A stretch of DNA of 64,000 nucleotides from Candidatus Barnesiella excrementigallinarum. Lineage in GTDB: Bacteria; Bacteroidota; Bacteroidia; Bacteroidales; Barnesiellaceae. Shown one piece after another: positions 43,725-52,313 of the stretch (positions within the stretch are counted from its first letter, which is position 1; every line of letters starts with the position of its first letter). The stretch lies in the NCBI GenBank assembly GCA_019114445.1, contig DXFL01000006.1, forward strand, positions 124,001 through 188,000. The letters run 5' to 3'. Both the position numbers and the translations under genes were made by a program. Under the pieces are notes generated by a model that was not told the DNA's origin, made no database searches, and was given only the letters and a program-made list of their open reading frames with translations.

Positions 43725-44396
43725 TTAATACCCGCGATCCCCAAAAATAGAGGTACCTATGCGTACCAACGTGCTGCCATGCTGCAATGCCAGCCGATAG
43801 TCGTGCGACATTCCCATAGAGAGTTCGTCGAACACCGAGGCATCGACCTTCCCCGACGCTTTTACCTCATCAAACAAGCGCTTCAACTCTCCAAATTCCC
43901 TATCTATGCGACGGTCGTCGTCGGTTAAAGATGCCATACCCATGAGACCGCGCACTCGTACATGGGGATATTTCCCCAACGGATTCCCGGCCAACCACTC
44001 CCGAAACGAATCGGGGGTAAAACCATATTTACTCTCCTCCTGCGCCACATGAATTTCGAGCAGGCAATCGACGGTACGTCCGCATTTGGCTGCCTCGCCG
44101 TCGATAACCGACAGGAGTTTCTCGCTATCTACGCTGTGAATGAGCGAGATAAACGGTGCAATGTATTTTACCTTGTTGGTTTGCAAATGTCCTATAAAAT
44201 GCCAAGCTATATCTTTGGGCAGCGTTTCGTATTTCGCCACCAGTTCTTGCACCCGGCTCTCTCCGAATATGCGTTGCCCTGCCTCATAGGCTTCCATAAT
44301 TGCCTCGGCGGGGTGGAATTTCGACACCGCCACCAATCGGGTACCGGCAGGCAACTCCTGCCCGATTTGGGTAATATGTAAAGCTATATCGTTCAT
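43725..44396 (-). CDS. yggS: YggS/PLPBP family pyridoxal-phosphate homeostasis protein
   Basis: A 223-residue single-domain TIM-barrel protein that binds PLP without known catalytic activity and supports vitamin B6 and amino-acid balance. The PLP lysine sits in RLVAVSKFHP near residue 26. IFGESRVQEL, WHFIGHLQTNKVKYI and ELSMGMSHDYRLALQHG (phosphate-binding) follow. Its start overlaps the stop of the DUF4494 gene by 4 bp, so the two are coupled. Confidence 0.95.
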   Translation of the reverse strand: MNDIALHITQIGQELPAGTRLVAVSKFHPAEAIMEAYEAGQRIFGESRVQELVAKYETLPKDIAWHFIGHLQTNKVKYIAPFISLIHSVDSEKLLSVIDGEAAKCGRTVDCLLEIHVAQEESKYGFTPDSFREWLAGNPLGKYPHVRVRGLMGMASLTDDDRRIDREFGELKRLFDEVKASGKVDASVFDELSMGMSHDYRLALQHGSTLVRIGTSIFGDRGY

Positions 44397-44857
44397 TCTT
44401 GCGGTCGGTCGTTCTCGGCAGTTTTTCCTTCGGGATTAAAGGGATATACGTCCATCAACGGAGTCTCCGCAATCGACACAATCACCCAATCGGCCATAGT
44501 GCCTTTCATGCCGGCAACCAGATTCTTCAATGCCGTTTCGAAATCGGCTGCCTGCACAAGCATATACGAAGCGGTACGTTTTTCCATGCCGCTCTTTTCG
44601 TCGAGCGTGATAAAATTAAGTTTGCATTTGTACCAGCGGTCACCCGTTTCGTCGAAAAAGAGTTCGCTGAAATTGGCGCGTTTCACCGCCGATACCGAAA
44701 ACTCGCCCGAAATAAAAGGAGAAACCTCCTCGATAATACGGGCCTCGGCCTCGGTAAACGAAAGGGCATCGACCAAATAGGGTTCCGTCACTTTTTTCTG
44801 CATGCCGTTTTCCAGCATCTTATCGTATTTTACTCTGCATTCAAACCAGTTTGCCAT
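44393..44857 (-). CDS. DUF4494 family protein
   Basis: A 154-residue cytoplasmic protein that I match to the Bacteroidota-specific DUF4494 family by its WFECRVKYDKMLENG opening, YLVDALSFTEAEARI and the YKCKLNF and VIVSIAETPLMDV segments. The ATG at 44857 (MANWFECR) fits the family; an in-frame start at 44869 is also possible. It overlaps yggS by 4 bp. A terminator just upstream separates it from the guanine deaminase gene. Function is unknown. Confidence 0.85.
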   Translation of the reverse strand: MANWFECRVKYDKMLENGMQKKVTEPYLVDALSFTEAEARIIEEVSPFISGEFSVSAVKRANFSELFFDETGDRWYKCKLNFITLDEKSGMEKRTASYMLVQAADFETALKNLVAGMKGTMADWVIVSIAETPLMDVYPFNPEGKTAENDRPQE

Positions 44858-44870
44858 ATTCTTATTCAAA

Positions 44871-44893
44871 AAAGAGGGGGCTTGTACCCCCGG
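44871..44893 (-). terminator. terminator of the guanine deaminase gene
   Basis: GGGGG (44876-44880) and CCCCC (44887-44891) form a short GC stem followed by TCTTTTTTG on the minus strand. Confidence 0.7.
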
Positions 44894-44897
44894 TTAT

Positions 44898-45368
44898 TCA
44901 ATATTCTATCTTATCGCTTTTGTTTTCCCATTTCTCAAACGCTTTAATAGCTTCGTCGCGCATCATGGGCATAATTTTCAAATGACGTTTTTCCATCGGC
45001 AAAGCCAGTTCGTCATAGATAAACGAATCGTCAAAGCCTATGGCCTTAGCGTCGGCTTTGGTATTGCCGTAATACACCCGGTCGAGGTGTGCCCAATAAA
45101 TGGCACCCATACACATGGGACAAGGCTCGCACGAAGTATAAATTTCGCACCCGCTCAAATCGAATGTCCCCAAAACCCGTGCCGCTTCGCGAATGGCATT
45201 TACCTCGGCATGAGCCGTGGGGTCGTTCGAAGCTGTCACCCGATTGGCTCCCCGGGCAATAATTTTTCCCTCTTTTACGATTACGGCACCAAAGGGGCCG
45301 CCATCATGGTCGATATTATCGAGCGACAAATCGATGGCCGCTCTCATAAACGAATCTTTCTCGCACAT
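44898..45368 (-). CDS. guaD: guanine deaminase (CDA-fold)
   Basis: A 156-residue zinc deaminase that converts guanine to xanthine. Zinc-site motifs are HAEVNAIREA (HAE) near residue 53 and TSCEPCPMCMGAIYWAH (PCxxC) near 84. The AIYWAHLDRVYYGNTKADA stretch and C-terminal IKAFEKWENKSDKI tail resemble the Bacillus-type guanine deaminase rather than TadA. A strong promoter lies about 100 bp upstream. Confidence 0.9.
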   Translation of the reverse strand: MCEKDSFMRAAIDLSLDNIDHDGGPFGAVIVKEGKIIARGANRVTASNDPTAHAEVNAIREAARVLGTFDLSGCEIYTSCEPCPMCMGAIYWAHLDRVYYGNTKADAKAIGFDDSFIYDELALPMEKRHLKIMPMMRDEAIKAFEKWENKSDKIEY

Positions 45369-45468
45369 AGTATTTTCTTAAAATTAAATCTGTTTTCTCC
45401 TTTCAAAGGAGGTCGAACAAGGGTTCTCACCGGCTATAAAACGGGCATCGAACAATGCTTATTCCCTG

Positions 45469-45499
45469 CAAATATATTAAAACCGATTCTACGAACAAA
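45469..45499 (-). promoter_or_regulatory. promoter of the guanine deaminase gene
   Basis: On the minus strand TTTG (45496-45499), 19 bp, TATATTTG (45469-45476); leader about 94 nt. Confidence 0.7.
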
Positions 45500-45526
45500 A
45501 CCTATATCCCCAAGAACCGGACTATT

Positions 45527-46132
45527 TTAATCTTCTTTCAAACTTTTGTTCACCCGGTCGATATAATCGAGCAACTCTTCCCGTCCCAGCCCTTTCTCCG
45601 ACGAGGTGGCAAAGATAGGGGGCAGCTCCTCCCAAGTCTCGTGCAACACCGATTTATAATGGGCGATGTTCTCTTTCAGCACCACAGGGCCTATTTTATC
45701 GGTTTTGGTAAAGACGATGGCAAAAGGCACTCCATTCTCGCCCAACCACTCCATAAATTCGAGGTCGATTTTCTGCGGTTTATGCCGGCAATCGAGCAGG
45801 ACGAAAAGGCAAGTCATCTCCCGGCGTCGGAGCGCATACCCCTCGATCATGGCCCGCAATGCCTCGCGGCTCTCCTTGCCCCGGCGGGCATAGCCATAAC
45901 CGGGCAAATCGACCAAATACCAACTGTCGTCGATGAAAAAATGGTTAATCAGCATAGTCTTCCCCGGCGTGGCCGAAGTCATGGCCAACCCTTTTTGACG
46001 GGTAAGCATATTGATAAGTGACGATTTCCCTACATTGGAACGTCCGATAAAAGCATACTCAGGCAAATCGTGCGAAGGGCAAGAGCTCACATCGTTGCTA
46101 CTGATTACAAACCGGGCTTTCTTAATCTCCAT
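45527..46132 (-). CDS. engB: ribosome biogenesis GTP-binding protein YihA/YsxC (EngB)
   Basis: A 201-residue GTPase for large-subunit assembly. G1 [17 protein letters not shown] near residue 27; G3 [13 protein letters not shown]4 FTKTDKIG near 140; G5 [11 protein letters not shown] chose the ATG at 46132 (MEIKKARF). The frame continues upstream to 46285, but a -7 box (TATATTTG on the minus strand, 46167-46174) places the transcript start downstream of that. It diverges from recR. Confidence 0.95.
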   Translation of the reverse strand: MEIKKARFVISSNDVSSCPSHDLPEYAFIGRSNVGKSSLINMLTRQKGLAMTSATPGKTMLINHFFIDDSWYLVDLPGYGYARRGKESREALRAMIEGYALRRREMTCLFVLLDCRHKPQKIDLEFMEWLGENGVPFAIVFTKTDKIGPVVLKENIAHYKSVLHETWEELPPIFATSSEKGLGREELLDYIDRVNKSLKED

Positions 46133-46166
46133 ATAAATATGTTGCGTTTTCAAATTCCAAGAGGGA

Positions 46167-46174
46167 CAAATATA
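46167..46174 (-). promoter_or_regulatory. -7 box of engB
   Basis: CAAATATA reads TATATTTG on the minus strand, 35 bp upstream of the chosen start. Confidence 0.45.
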
Positions 46175-46295
46175 CTCATTTTCCAAAGATTTATCACACG
46201 AACGGCACGAATCTGTACATCGAAGCGGGAATTGCCGGCAACGATACAGAAACCATATTCCGCCGTTTTTATTAGCAAATTCCACCCTTATTTCC

Positions 46296-46303
46296 TATTT
46301 TTG
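46296..46303 (+). promoter_or_regulatory. -7 box of recR
   Basis: TATTTTTG, about 74 bp upstream of the recR ATG; no clear -33. Confidence 0.4.
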
Positions 46304-46376
46304 CACGGTTACCGCCCGTCTTGGAGGGGAGACTTCCTCGTCGACAGGCCAAGCCAAACAAAGCGCAACTATCTAT

Positions 46377-47000
46377 ATGGATCAACAATACTCTTCGGTT
46401 CTGCTCGAAAACGCCGTCAACGAATTTGCAAAACTGCCGGGTATCGGTCGAAAAACCGCCCTGCGGCTGGTGCTGCACCTGCTGCGGCAGGAGGAGAGCG
46501 AGGCCGAAAAATTCGGCAACACCATCATTAAACTGTGTCGGGAAATCAAGCACTGCCATGTGTGCCACAACATCTCCGACACCGACACCTGCGCCATTTG
46601 CAGCGACCCTTCGCGCGATGCCTCTACGCTGTGTGTCGTCGAGAATGTAAAAGAGGTGATGGTGGTCGAGAACACACGCCAATTCCACGGGCTTTACCAC
46701 GTACTGGGAGGTGTCATCTCGCCGATGGACGGTATCGGACCGGCCGACCTCGAAATAGAGAGCTTGGTCGAACGGGTGGCTGCCGGTGGAATCAAAGAGG
46801 TGATCTTAGCCCTGAGCGCCACGATGGAGGGCGACACTACCAACTTCTACATCTTCCGCAAACTGGCGCCGTTCGATGTAAAAATCACCATCATCGCACG
46901 AGGCGTATCGGTGGGCGGGGAATTGGAATATACCGACGAAATCACCCTCGGCCGATCTATTCTCAACCGAACGCTGTTCAGCGAAAGTTTCAAGGGATAA
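46377..47000 (+). CDS. recR: recombination mediator RecR
   Basis: A 207-residue DNA repair protein that acts with RecF/RecO to load RecA at gaps. Helix-hairpin-helix [17 protein letters not shown] near residue 20; a C4 zinc finger from [16 protein letters not shown] near 60; Toprim signature [14 protein letters not shown] and [10 protein letters not shown]; conserved end [13 protein letters not shown]. It heads a cluster with a GT2 glycosyltransferase 57 bp downstream and a GNAT gene overlapping that. Confidence 0.97.
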   Translation: MDQQYSSVLLENAVNEFAKLPGIGRKTALRLVLHLLRQEESEAEKFGNTIIKLCREIKHCHVCHNISDTDTCAICSDPSRDASTLCVVENVKEVMVVENTRQFHGLYHVLGGVISPMDGIGPADLEIESLVERVAAGGIKEVILALSATMEGDTTNFYIFRKLAPFDVKITIIARGVSVGGELEYTDEITLGRSILNRTLFSESFKG

Positions 47001-47057
47001 GATATACTATTTCGGCCGTGCAGGCGTTATACATTATATAATAAAAGAGCCTTTCCT

Positions 47058-48230
47058 GTGGTAAAAATCAGTATCGTCATTGTCAACTACCGGGTAAAAC
47101 ACTTTCTGGAGCAAGCGCTCCGGTCGGTACGGGCTGCGCTGAAAGCATACCCGATGGAAGTCGAAATCTTCGTGGTCGACAACCACTCGCAAGACGATTC
47201 GCTCGATTACCTGTCGCCGCGCTTCCCCGAAGTACGGTTTATCGCCAATACCGAAAACGTGGGTTTCGCCCGCGCCAACAATCAGGCTATCGAGCTGGCT
47301 ACCGGACAATATATTTTGTTGCTCAATCCCGATACGGTGATTGCCGAAAATACCCTGCACGACGTGTGCCAATTTATGGACTCCCACCCCGAAGCCGGTG
47401 GCGTGGGGGTGAAAATGGTCGACGGCAACGGCCGATTCCTGCCCGAATCGAAACGAGGCTTCCCCTCGCCGTGGGTATCGTTCTGCAAAATATTCGGGTT
47501 GGCTGCGCTCTTTCCCCATTCGCGACTTTTCGGGCGTTACCACCTGAAATACCTCTCGCCCGACGAAGTCCATCGAATCGAAATTCTTTCGGGAGCATTC
47601 ATGTTTGTGCGTCGCGAAACCCTCGACAAAAGCGGACTGCTCGACGAAACATTCTTCATGTACGGCGAGGACATAGACCTCTCCTACCGACTGGTACAGG
47701 TAGGATACTGCAACTACTATGTGCCTACTCCCATCATACACTACAAAGGCGAAAGCACCAAAAAGGGGAGCCTGCGGTATGTGCGTATCTTCTACGAGGC
47801 CATGCTTATCTTTTTTAAAAAGCACTATCCCCATTACAGCAAGGGGTATGCTCTCGCCATTAAATTTTCCATCTTTTTCCGCGCCATGCTGGCCGCCGCC
47901 TGCCGGATACTCTCGTACCCGTTCCAACGGAGGAAAAAGGCCGAGAAAAAAGAGCGGGGCGAATGGTATATACTCTCCCGCCATATCGGCGACATAACCG
48001 CACTCTTGCCGGGTGGAACACCCTATACGGCCCTATCGTCGACCGACGAAATTCCTGTACCGAAAAAAAAAGCGGGGAAACATTACATTGTACTCGATAC
48101 CGCACAACTCTCCTTTCGGGAGATTATCGAGACCATACAGCGCCACAGCCACGACCGCAACCGTTTCCTTATCTACAACCCCGAATCGAGGGTAATTGTT
48201 TCACCCAAAGAAATCTATACTCAACCATGA
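47058..48230 (+). CDS. GT2 family glycosyltransferase
   Basis: A 390-residue GT-A enzyme. The N-terminal nucleotide-sugar fold starts SIVIVNYRVKHFLEQAL; FVVDNHSQDDSL follows; a DxD-type NPDTVI near residue 95; acceptor region DETFFMYGEDIDLSYRL near 200. A hydrophobic and basic stretch near 270-300 may bind the membrane. A further 90 residues follow the catalytic fold. It starts at a GTG (47058). It overlaps the following GNAT gene by 4 bp. The acceptor is unknown; surface glycan or lipid glycosylation is likely. Confidence 0.9.
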   Translation: MVKISIVIVNYRVKHFLEQALRSVRAALKAYPMEVEIFVVDNHSQDDSLDYLSPRFPEVRFIANTENVGFARANNQAIELATGQYILLLNPDTVIAENTLHDVCQFMDSHPEAGGVGVKMVDGNGRFLPESKRGFPSPWVSFCKIFGLAALFPHSRLFGRYHLKYLSPDEVHRIEILSGAFMFVRRETLDKSGLLDETFFMYGEDIDLSYRLVQVGYCNYYVPTPIIHYKGESTKKGSLRYVRIFYEAMLIFFKKHYPHYSKGYALAIKFSIFFRAMLAAACRILSYPFQRRKKAEKKERGEWYILSRHIGDITALLPGGTPYTALSSTDEIPVPKKKAGKHYIVLDTAQLSFREIIETIQRHSHDRNRFLIYNPESRVIVSPKEIYTQP

Positions 48231-48754
48231 ACTACCTCACGGGAAAACAGATCGAATTGCGAGCCGTCGAACCCGAAGACCTCAACCTCCTCTACCGGTG
48301 GGAAAACAACGCCTCGCTGTGGAAATACGGCTGCACCATAGCCCCCTTCTCGCGTTACCTGCTGAAACAATACATCGAGCATTACAGCGCCGACATCGCC
48401 CGCGACAACCAGTTGAGGCTGATTGTCGTAAAAAAAGAGGATAGACAGCCTATCGGGATTATCGACTGTTTCGACTACGACGCCACCCACCGCCGGGCGG
48501 CCATAGGGATTCTCATCGACCCCCTTTACTCCCGACAGGGATTCGGCCGGGATGCACTCGAAACCTTTATGAGGTACGCTTTCGAAGTTCTGTTCCTGCA
48601 CCAGTTGTACGTACATATCCCCCTGTGCAACACCGCCAGCATCGCCCTCTTCAAATCCTGCGGATTCTGCGAAAGCGGACGCTTGGCCGACTGGGTTCGG
48701 CTGCCCGAAGGCTATACCGACGCCCTGCTGCTGCAAAAATTCTCCTCCAAATAA
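48227..48754 (+). CDS. GNAT family N-acetyltransferase
   Basis: A 175-residue acetyltransferase of the RimJ/RimL-like GNAT type. Features: IELRAVEPEDLNLLYRWEN at the N terminus, the acetyl-CoA loop IDPLYSRQGFGRDAL near residue 100 and LYVHIPLCNTASIALFKSCGF near 130. The ATG at 48227 overlaps the upstream TGA (ATGA), so it is coupled to the GT2 gene. The same frame is open upstream to 47963, but that part is out of phase with the real GT2 coding. The substrate is unknown. Confidence 0.9.
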   Translation: MNYLTGKQIELRAVEPEDLNLLYRWENNASLWKYGCTIAPFSRYLLKQYIEHYSADIARDNQLRLIVVKKEDRQPIGIIDCFDYDATHRRAAIGILIDPLYSRQGFGRDALETFMRYAFEVLFLHQLYVHIPLCNTASIALFKSCGFCESGRLADWVRLPEGYTDALLLQKFSSK

Positions 48755-48761
48755 ATGGTTA

Positions 48762-49349
48762 TTAATTAAGCGAAGGCTCCTGCGGCGAATTGAGCCACAA
48801 TTGGTATCCGTCGCCCATACTCCGCACCGTCTCCCGCCAAAAAGCATCGTCGACAGCCGTCAGGCAACTCACCGGCGACTGCATGGCTGTGACCGCCCAC
48901 GACTCTTGCCGCAACTCCCCGTCGAGCTGTCCCGGCGACCAACCGCTGTACCCTAACAAAAATTTTACATGGTTCCGCACACTCTCGTCGCTTCGCAGGA
49001 AATCGAGCAGCATATCGAAATCGCCATTGGCAAAAAGCCCCTCGGTAATCTCCACGGCTCCGGGCAAAGCCGCTATATCGTGCAAGAAAAAGAGGTGATC
49101 GGTTCCCACCGGCCCCCCGCAATAAACCGGTATCGACGGAAGGCTACCTGCCCCCACCAGCAATTCATTCAAGAAATAACGCGTGGGACTATTCAGCACG
49201 AAACCTACCGCCCCCTTTTCGGAATATTCGGCCAAACAAATGACCGACCGGCGGAAACAACCCTCGTCCAAGAAAGGCTCGGCCACCAGCAACGCACCCC
49301 GATACGGAGGAATCACCTGTCGACGGATATGTAACGATTCGATGTGCAT
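48762..49349 (-). CDS. YqgE/AlgH family protein
   Basis: A 195-residue cytoplasmic protein of the DUF179 family. Signatures: GALLVAEPFLDEGCFRRSVI near residue 18, AVGFVLNSPT near 47, YCGGPVGTDHLFFLHD near 77 and FLLGYSGWSPGQLDGELRQ near 130. The biochemical role is not known. It is convergent with the GNAT gene (7 bp apart) and diverges from the CDF exporter gene. A -7 box (TATCTTTG) is at 49372-49379 on the minus strand. Confidence 0.93.
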   Translation of the reverse strand: MHIESLHIRRQVIPPYRGALLVAEPFLDEGCFRRSVICLAEYSEKGAVGFVLNSPTRYFLNELLVGAGSLPSIPVYCGGPVGTDHLFFLHDIAALPGAVEITEGLFANGDFDMLLDFLRSDESVRNHVKFLLGYSGWSPGQLDGELRQESWAVTAMQSPVSCLTAVDDAFWRETVRSMGDGYQLWLNSPQEPSLN

Positions 49350-49371
49350 ATTTCCTGACTTTTACGATATT

Positions 49372-49379
49372 CAAAGATA
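49372..49379 (-). promoter_or_regulatory. -7 box of the yqgE-like gene
   Basis: TATCTTTG on the minus strand, 22 bp upstream of the start. Confidence 0.45.
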
Positions 49380-49509
49380 GATAAAAATTGCCGAAAATAA
49401 AAACCCGAATCCCCTTTTTTCATCACCCTCACTCCCAATCCCAATATAGAACCGATATAAATTAAAACTTCCGAGACAAAAAGAGGATATAAATAGCACA
49501 AAAACGCCC

Positions 49510-49517
49510 TATATTTG
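49510..49517 (+). promoter_or_regulatory. -7 box of the CDF transporter gene
   Basis: TATATTTG 22 bp upstream of the ATG at 49540; no clear -33. Confidence 0.45.
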
Positions 49518-49539
49518 TACCGTTTTATCACCGACAACA

Positions 49540-50460
49540 ATGAACGAACCGAACGAGATAACCGACATCGCCCGCGAGAAAAAAGCCGCTCGCGTCACTT
49601 GGGTGGGATTCTTTACCAACCTCATACTCTCGGCCGCCAAAATCGTGGCCGGCGTCGTAGGTCGAAGTAGCGCTATGGTAGCCGACGGAATCCACTCGCT
49701 ATCGGATTTCATTACCGATTTTATCGTTATCATCTTCATCAAAATCTCCTCGAAAAACGAAGATAGCGACCACCCCTACGGGCATGGCAAATACGAGACT
49801 TTCGCCACCATGCTCATCAGTTTCGCCCTCTTTATCGTCGCCGTGGGTATCTTCTACTCGGGCAGCGTGAAGATATACGAGGTCCTCAACGGCGGTGTCA
49901 TCGAGCGACCCACCTATTTGGCACTTATCATGGCCGCCGTCTCTATCATAGTCAAAGAGGGGCTCTACTGGTATACCATTGTCGTAGGGCGTAAAATCGA
50001 CAGTCCTGCGGTCATCGCCAACGGCTGGCATCACCGCTCCGATGCCTTCTCGTCGATAGGCACCCTCATCGGCATATCGGGCGCCATGTTTTTGGGCGAA
50101 CACTGGCGCATACTCGACCCCATCACCTCGCTTATCGTAGGACTGTTCATTGTCGGGGTAGCCTATAAACTCGCCCGACCCAGCATACAAGAGTTACTCG
50201 AAGGCTCCCTCCCCAAAGAGATCGAACGCAACATCGGCGAAAAAATACAGGAGACCCCCGGCGTCATCGCCTTCCACCATTTGCGCACCCGCAAAAATGG
50301 CAACACCTTTATTATCGATATGCACATCAAGGTCGACCCCGCCTCCTCCATTGTCGAGGCGCACGACATCGCCACCCATGTGGAAAATACCCTCAAAGCC
50401 TCATTCGGCAAACGCACCCGGGTCAACGTACATATAGAGCCTTATATGCCCAAAGCATAA
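49540..50460 (+). CDS. cation diffusion facilitator (CDF) transporter
   Basis: A 306-residue, six-helix proton-coupled metal exporter. Metal-site motifs appear in TM2 (ADGIHSLSDFITDF) and TM5 (NGWHHRSDAFSSIG). The N-terminal half also has HPYGHGKYE in the TM2-TM3 loop. The C-terminal cytoplasmic dimerisation domain runs from about residue 210 (IDMHIKVDP and VNVHIEPY). Probable substrates are zinc, iron or manganese. There is no adjacent metal regulator, and no riboswitch is visible in the short leader. Confidence 0.93.
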   Translation: MNEPNEITDIAREKKAARVTWVGFFTNLILSAAKIVAGVVGRSSAMVADGIHSLSDFITDFIVIIFIKISSKNEDSDHPYGHGKYETFATMLISFALFIVAVGIFYSGSVKIYEVLNGGVIERPTYLALIMAAVSIIVKEGLYWYTIVVGRKIDSPAVIANGWHHRSDAFSSIGTLIGISGAMFLGEHWRILDPITSLIVGLFIVGVAYKLARPSIQELLEGSLPKEIERNIGEKIQETPGVIAFHHLRTRKNGNTFIIDMHIKVDPASSIVEAHDIATHVENTLKASFGKRTRVNVHIEPYMPKA

Positions 50461-50513
50461 ACGGCACTCTTGTTATTCAGAGTTGCACGGAATACAAGAT
50501 CCAAGACAGGCGG

Positions 50514-51269
50514 TCAGAGCAATCCCAAATCCTTAGCCACACGACACGCCTCAATCGAATTGCGCACCTGTAATTTAGATAAAATTTCCTGCCGATGTCT
50601 ACTTACGGTATGTATACTGATAGAAAGAGTATCGGCTATCCTTTTACTTATTAGACCCTTGTCTATCAAGCGGAGTACTTGCAATTCTCTATCGGACAAA
50701 ATTTTGGATTTACTATGCAAATCCAGCTTCTCCATCGTTCCCGTAACCGAATTGACCACATACCCTCCTCCCGGCCAATCAAACAACAGCGGACTATATA
50801 GACATAACGCCAGCCACAGGCTGTTGTTAAACGGGTCGGGAACATAGAACATACGGTGGCACACCCACAGATAATCGCCCGAAAACGACCGCATACGCAA
50901 CTTGCTCACCAAATAATAGTGCATACGCCTATCCTTCGGCAAGCGCTTCACAAAGCTGAAAAAGCGCAATTCCTGCAAATATTTGTCATATAAATCCTCG
51001 CGAGGAATTAAACCCAAAATACTCTCTTCCCAAATAGAGGCTATCGACTCTTCGGTAGCACATTGTTTTAGATTAAGCATTTTGGAAAATTCCCCATAAT
51101 AGATATGACTTACATTGGAGTGCATATCGCTTAAAACCGACACGGCGCCCTCCATCAGGCTGTAACTGCGAGCCACAACCTTGTACCGCTCCAATTCGTC
51201 GAGATAACGACGCCCCTTGACACTATCTTGTTTCAAAAACAGGTTGTTGAGTTTACCGACTATATCCAC
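50514..51269 (-). CDS. LuxR-type (GerE) helix-turn-helix regulator
   Basis: A 251-residue protein. The C-terminal 60 residues form a LuxR/GerE DNA-binding domain (LSDRELQVLRLIDKGLISK, then ISIHTVSRHRQEILSKL). The first 180 or so residues have no receiver-domain aspartate motif and look like a sensory, perhaps PAS-like, domain; this is uncertain. It diverges from the DUF1349 gene, and the two -7 boxes abut as one palindromic site (51314-51329), so it may control that gene and itself. Confidence 0.88.
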   Translation of the reverse strand: MDIVGKLNNLFLKQDSVKGRRYLDELERYKVVARSYSLMEGAVSVLSDMHSNVSHIYYGEFSKMLNLKQCATEESIASIWEESILGLIPREDLYDKYLQELRFFSFVKRLPKDRRMHYYLVSKLRMRSFSGDYLWVCHRMFYVPDPFNNSLWLALCLYSPLLFDWPGGGYVVNSVTGTMEKLDLHSKSKILSDRELQVLRLIDKGLISKRIADTLSISIHTVSRHRQEILSKLQVRNSIEACRVAKDLGLL

Positions 51270-51313
51270 AAAAATGGTTATTTATAATTATTGTATATTC
51301 TATTCCAGCTCCA

Positions 51314-51321
51314 TACATTTG
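51314..51321 (+). promoter_or_regulatory. -7 box of the DUF1349 gene
   Basis: TACATTTG reading plus, directly abutting the opposing -7 box. Leader about 40 nt. Confidence 0.5.
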
Positions 51322-51329
51322 CAAATATA
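51322..51329 (-). promoter_or_regulatory. -7 box of the LuxR-type regulator gene
   Basis: CAAATATA reads TATATTTG on the minus strand. Together with 51314-51321 it forms an ATTTGCAAAT palindrome. Confidence 0.5.
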
Positions 51330-51368
51330 AAAAAGTAATGGTTATTCCCAACTTATAGACTCATACAA

Positions 51369-52025
51369 ATGAAACGCTCAATTCTGTTAAATCTCGCCGT
51401 GCTATTAACCATAACTTCAAGCATGGCTCAATCGTTAGAAAAAATGCAATGGTTCAACGAACCCGAACAATGGGAAATCAAAAACAATACCCTCTCTATG
51501 TTTGTAACCCCCAAGACCGACTACTGGCGTATCTCTCACTACGGGTTCACCGTCGACGATGCCCCTTTCTACTATGCCACCTACGGCGGCGAATTTGAAG
51601 TGAAAGTCAAAGTTTCCGGCGACTACAAGGCTCGGTTCGACCAAGCCGGTATCATGCTGCGCATCGACCACGAAAACTATATCAAAGCCGGAATCGAGTT
51701 TGTCGATGGCAAATTCAACCTCAGCACCGTAGTCACCCATCACACATCAGACTGGAGTGTCATCACACTCGACCAAGCTATACCTTATATTTGGATTAAA
51801 GCCGTGCGTCGGCTCGACGCCGTCGAGGTATTCTACTCCTTTGACGACAAAGAGTATACCCTCATGCGCAACGCTTGGTTGCAAGACAATACCCCAGTGC
51901 AAGTAGGACTTATGGGAGCCAGTCCCGACGGCGATGGATTTCGAGCCACCTTTGAGAATTTCAAAATAAAACATCTGCCCGACCTGCGACGCCTCGAATG
52001 GCTGAAAAAAAACAGCGCACAATAA
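51369..52025 (+). CDS. secreted DUF1349 protein
   Basis: A 218-residue protein with a short signal peptide (about 1-20, ending SMA). A concanavalin-like DUF1349 domain follows: EPEQWEIKNNTLSMFVTP, KTDYWRISHYGF, FEVKVKVSGDYKARFDQAG, MLRIDHENYIKAGIE and GLMGASPDGDGFRATFENF. DUF1349 folds are jelly-roll beta-sandwiches that may bind carbohydrate; here that is only inferred. It diverges from a LuxR-type gene with abutting promoters and is followed by a terminator-like hairpin. Confidence 0.88.
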   Translation: MKRSILLNLAVLLTITSSMAQSLEKMQWFNEPEQWEIKNNTLSMFVTPKTDYWRISHYGFTVDDAPFYYATYGGEFEVKVKVSGDYKARFDQAGIMLRIDHENYIKAGIEFVDGKFNLSTVVTHHTSDWSVITLDQAIPYIWIKAVRRLDAVEVFYSFDDKEYTLMRNAWLQDNTPVQVGLMGASPDGDGFRATFENFKIKHLPDLRRLEWLKKNSAQ

Positions 52026-52045
52026 CAGCAGCCGTCCATAATCAC

Positions 52046-52092
52046 AATCCCGCGAAACGCCTCACCCCCGACGAGCCCGCGGGATTTTCTTT
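52046..52092 (+). terminator. terminator of the DUF1349 gene
   Basis: AATCCCGCG (52046-52054) pairs with CGCGGGATT (52078-52086), followed by TTCTTTTT. Confidence 0.75.
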
Positions 52093-52245
52093 TTCCGCCC
52101 CGGTGTCATTCCCTGCTCGATACGGTGTTTCTTGTCATTCCGCACCCCGATGCGGAATCCATGAATACCCGCAAAGGAATATCCCAAACGTCACCCTACT
52201 GGACCCCGCATCGCTGTGTGGGGTGACCCACTCCTTTTTTATCAC
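52093..52245. repeat. intergenic palindromic (REP-like) region
   Basis: Two inverted-repeat hairpins and a nearby pairing option: ATTCCGCA/TGCGGAAT (52137-52144 and 52151-52158) within a GTCATTCCGCA context, and GTCACCC/GGGTGAC (52190-52196 and 52221-52227). The latter encloses a CCCC/GGGG alternative. The second is followed by CTCCTTTTTT and may act as a terminator. No coding frame is supported. The style resembles dispersed extragenic palindromes, but only one such region is visible here. Confidence 0.5.
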
Positions 52246-52273
52246 CACGACACAGATTCGCATGACAGCCACC

Positions 52274-52310
52274 CGAAATTTGCGGCAGAACCACTTAAAC
52301 GCAAATTTCG
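52274..52310 (+). promoter_or_regulatory. perfect 11-bp inverted repeat before the holin-like gene
   Basis: CGAAATTTGCG (52274-52284) and CGCAAATTTCG (52300-52310) flank a 15-nt loop. The second arm ends three bases before the ATG at 52314, so in RNA the hairpin would cover the ribosome-entry region; in DNA it could be an operator. Confidence 0.6.
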
Positions 52311-52313
52311 ACA

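Noticed and set aside
46133..46285. 51-residue N-terminal extension of EngB
   Set aside because: It has no homology to the family, and a -7 box lies inside it.
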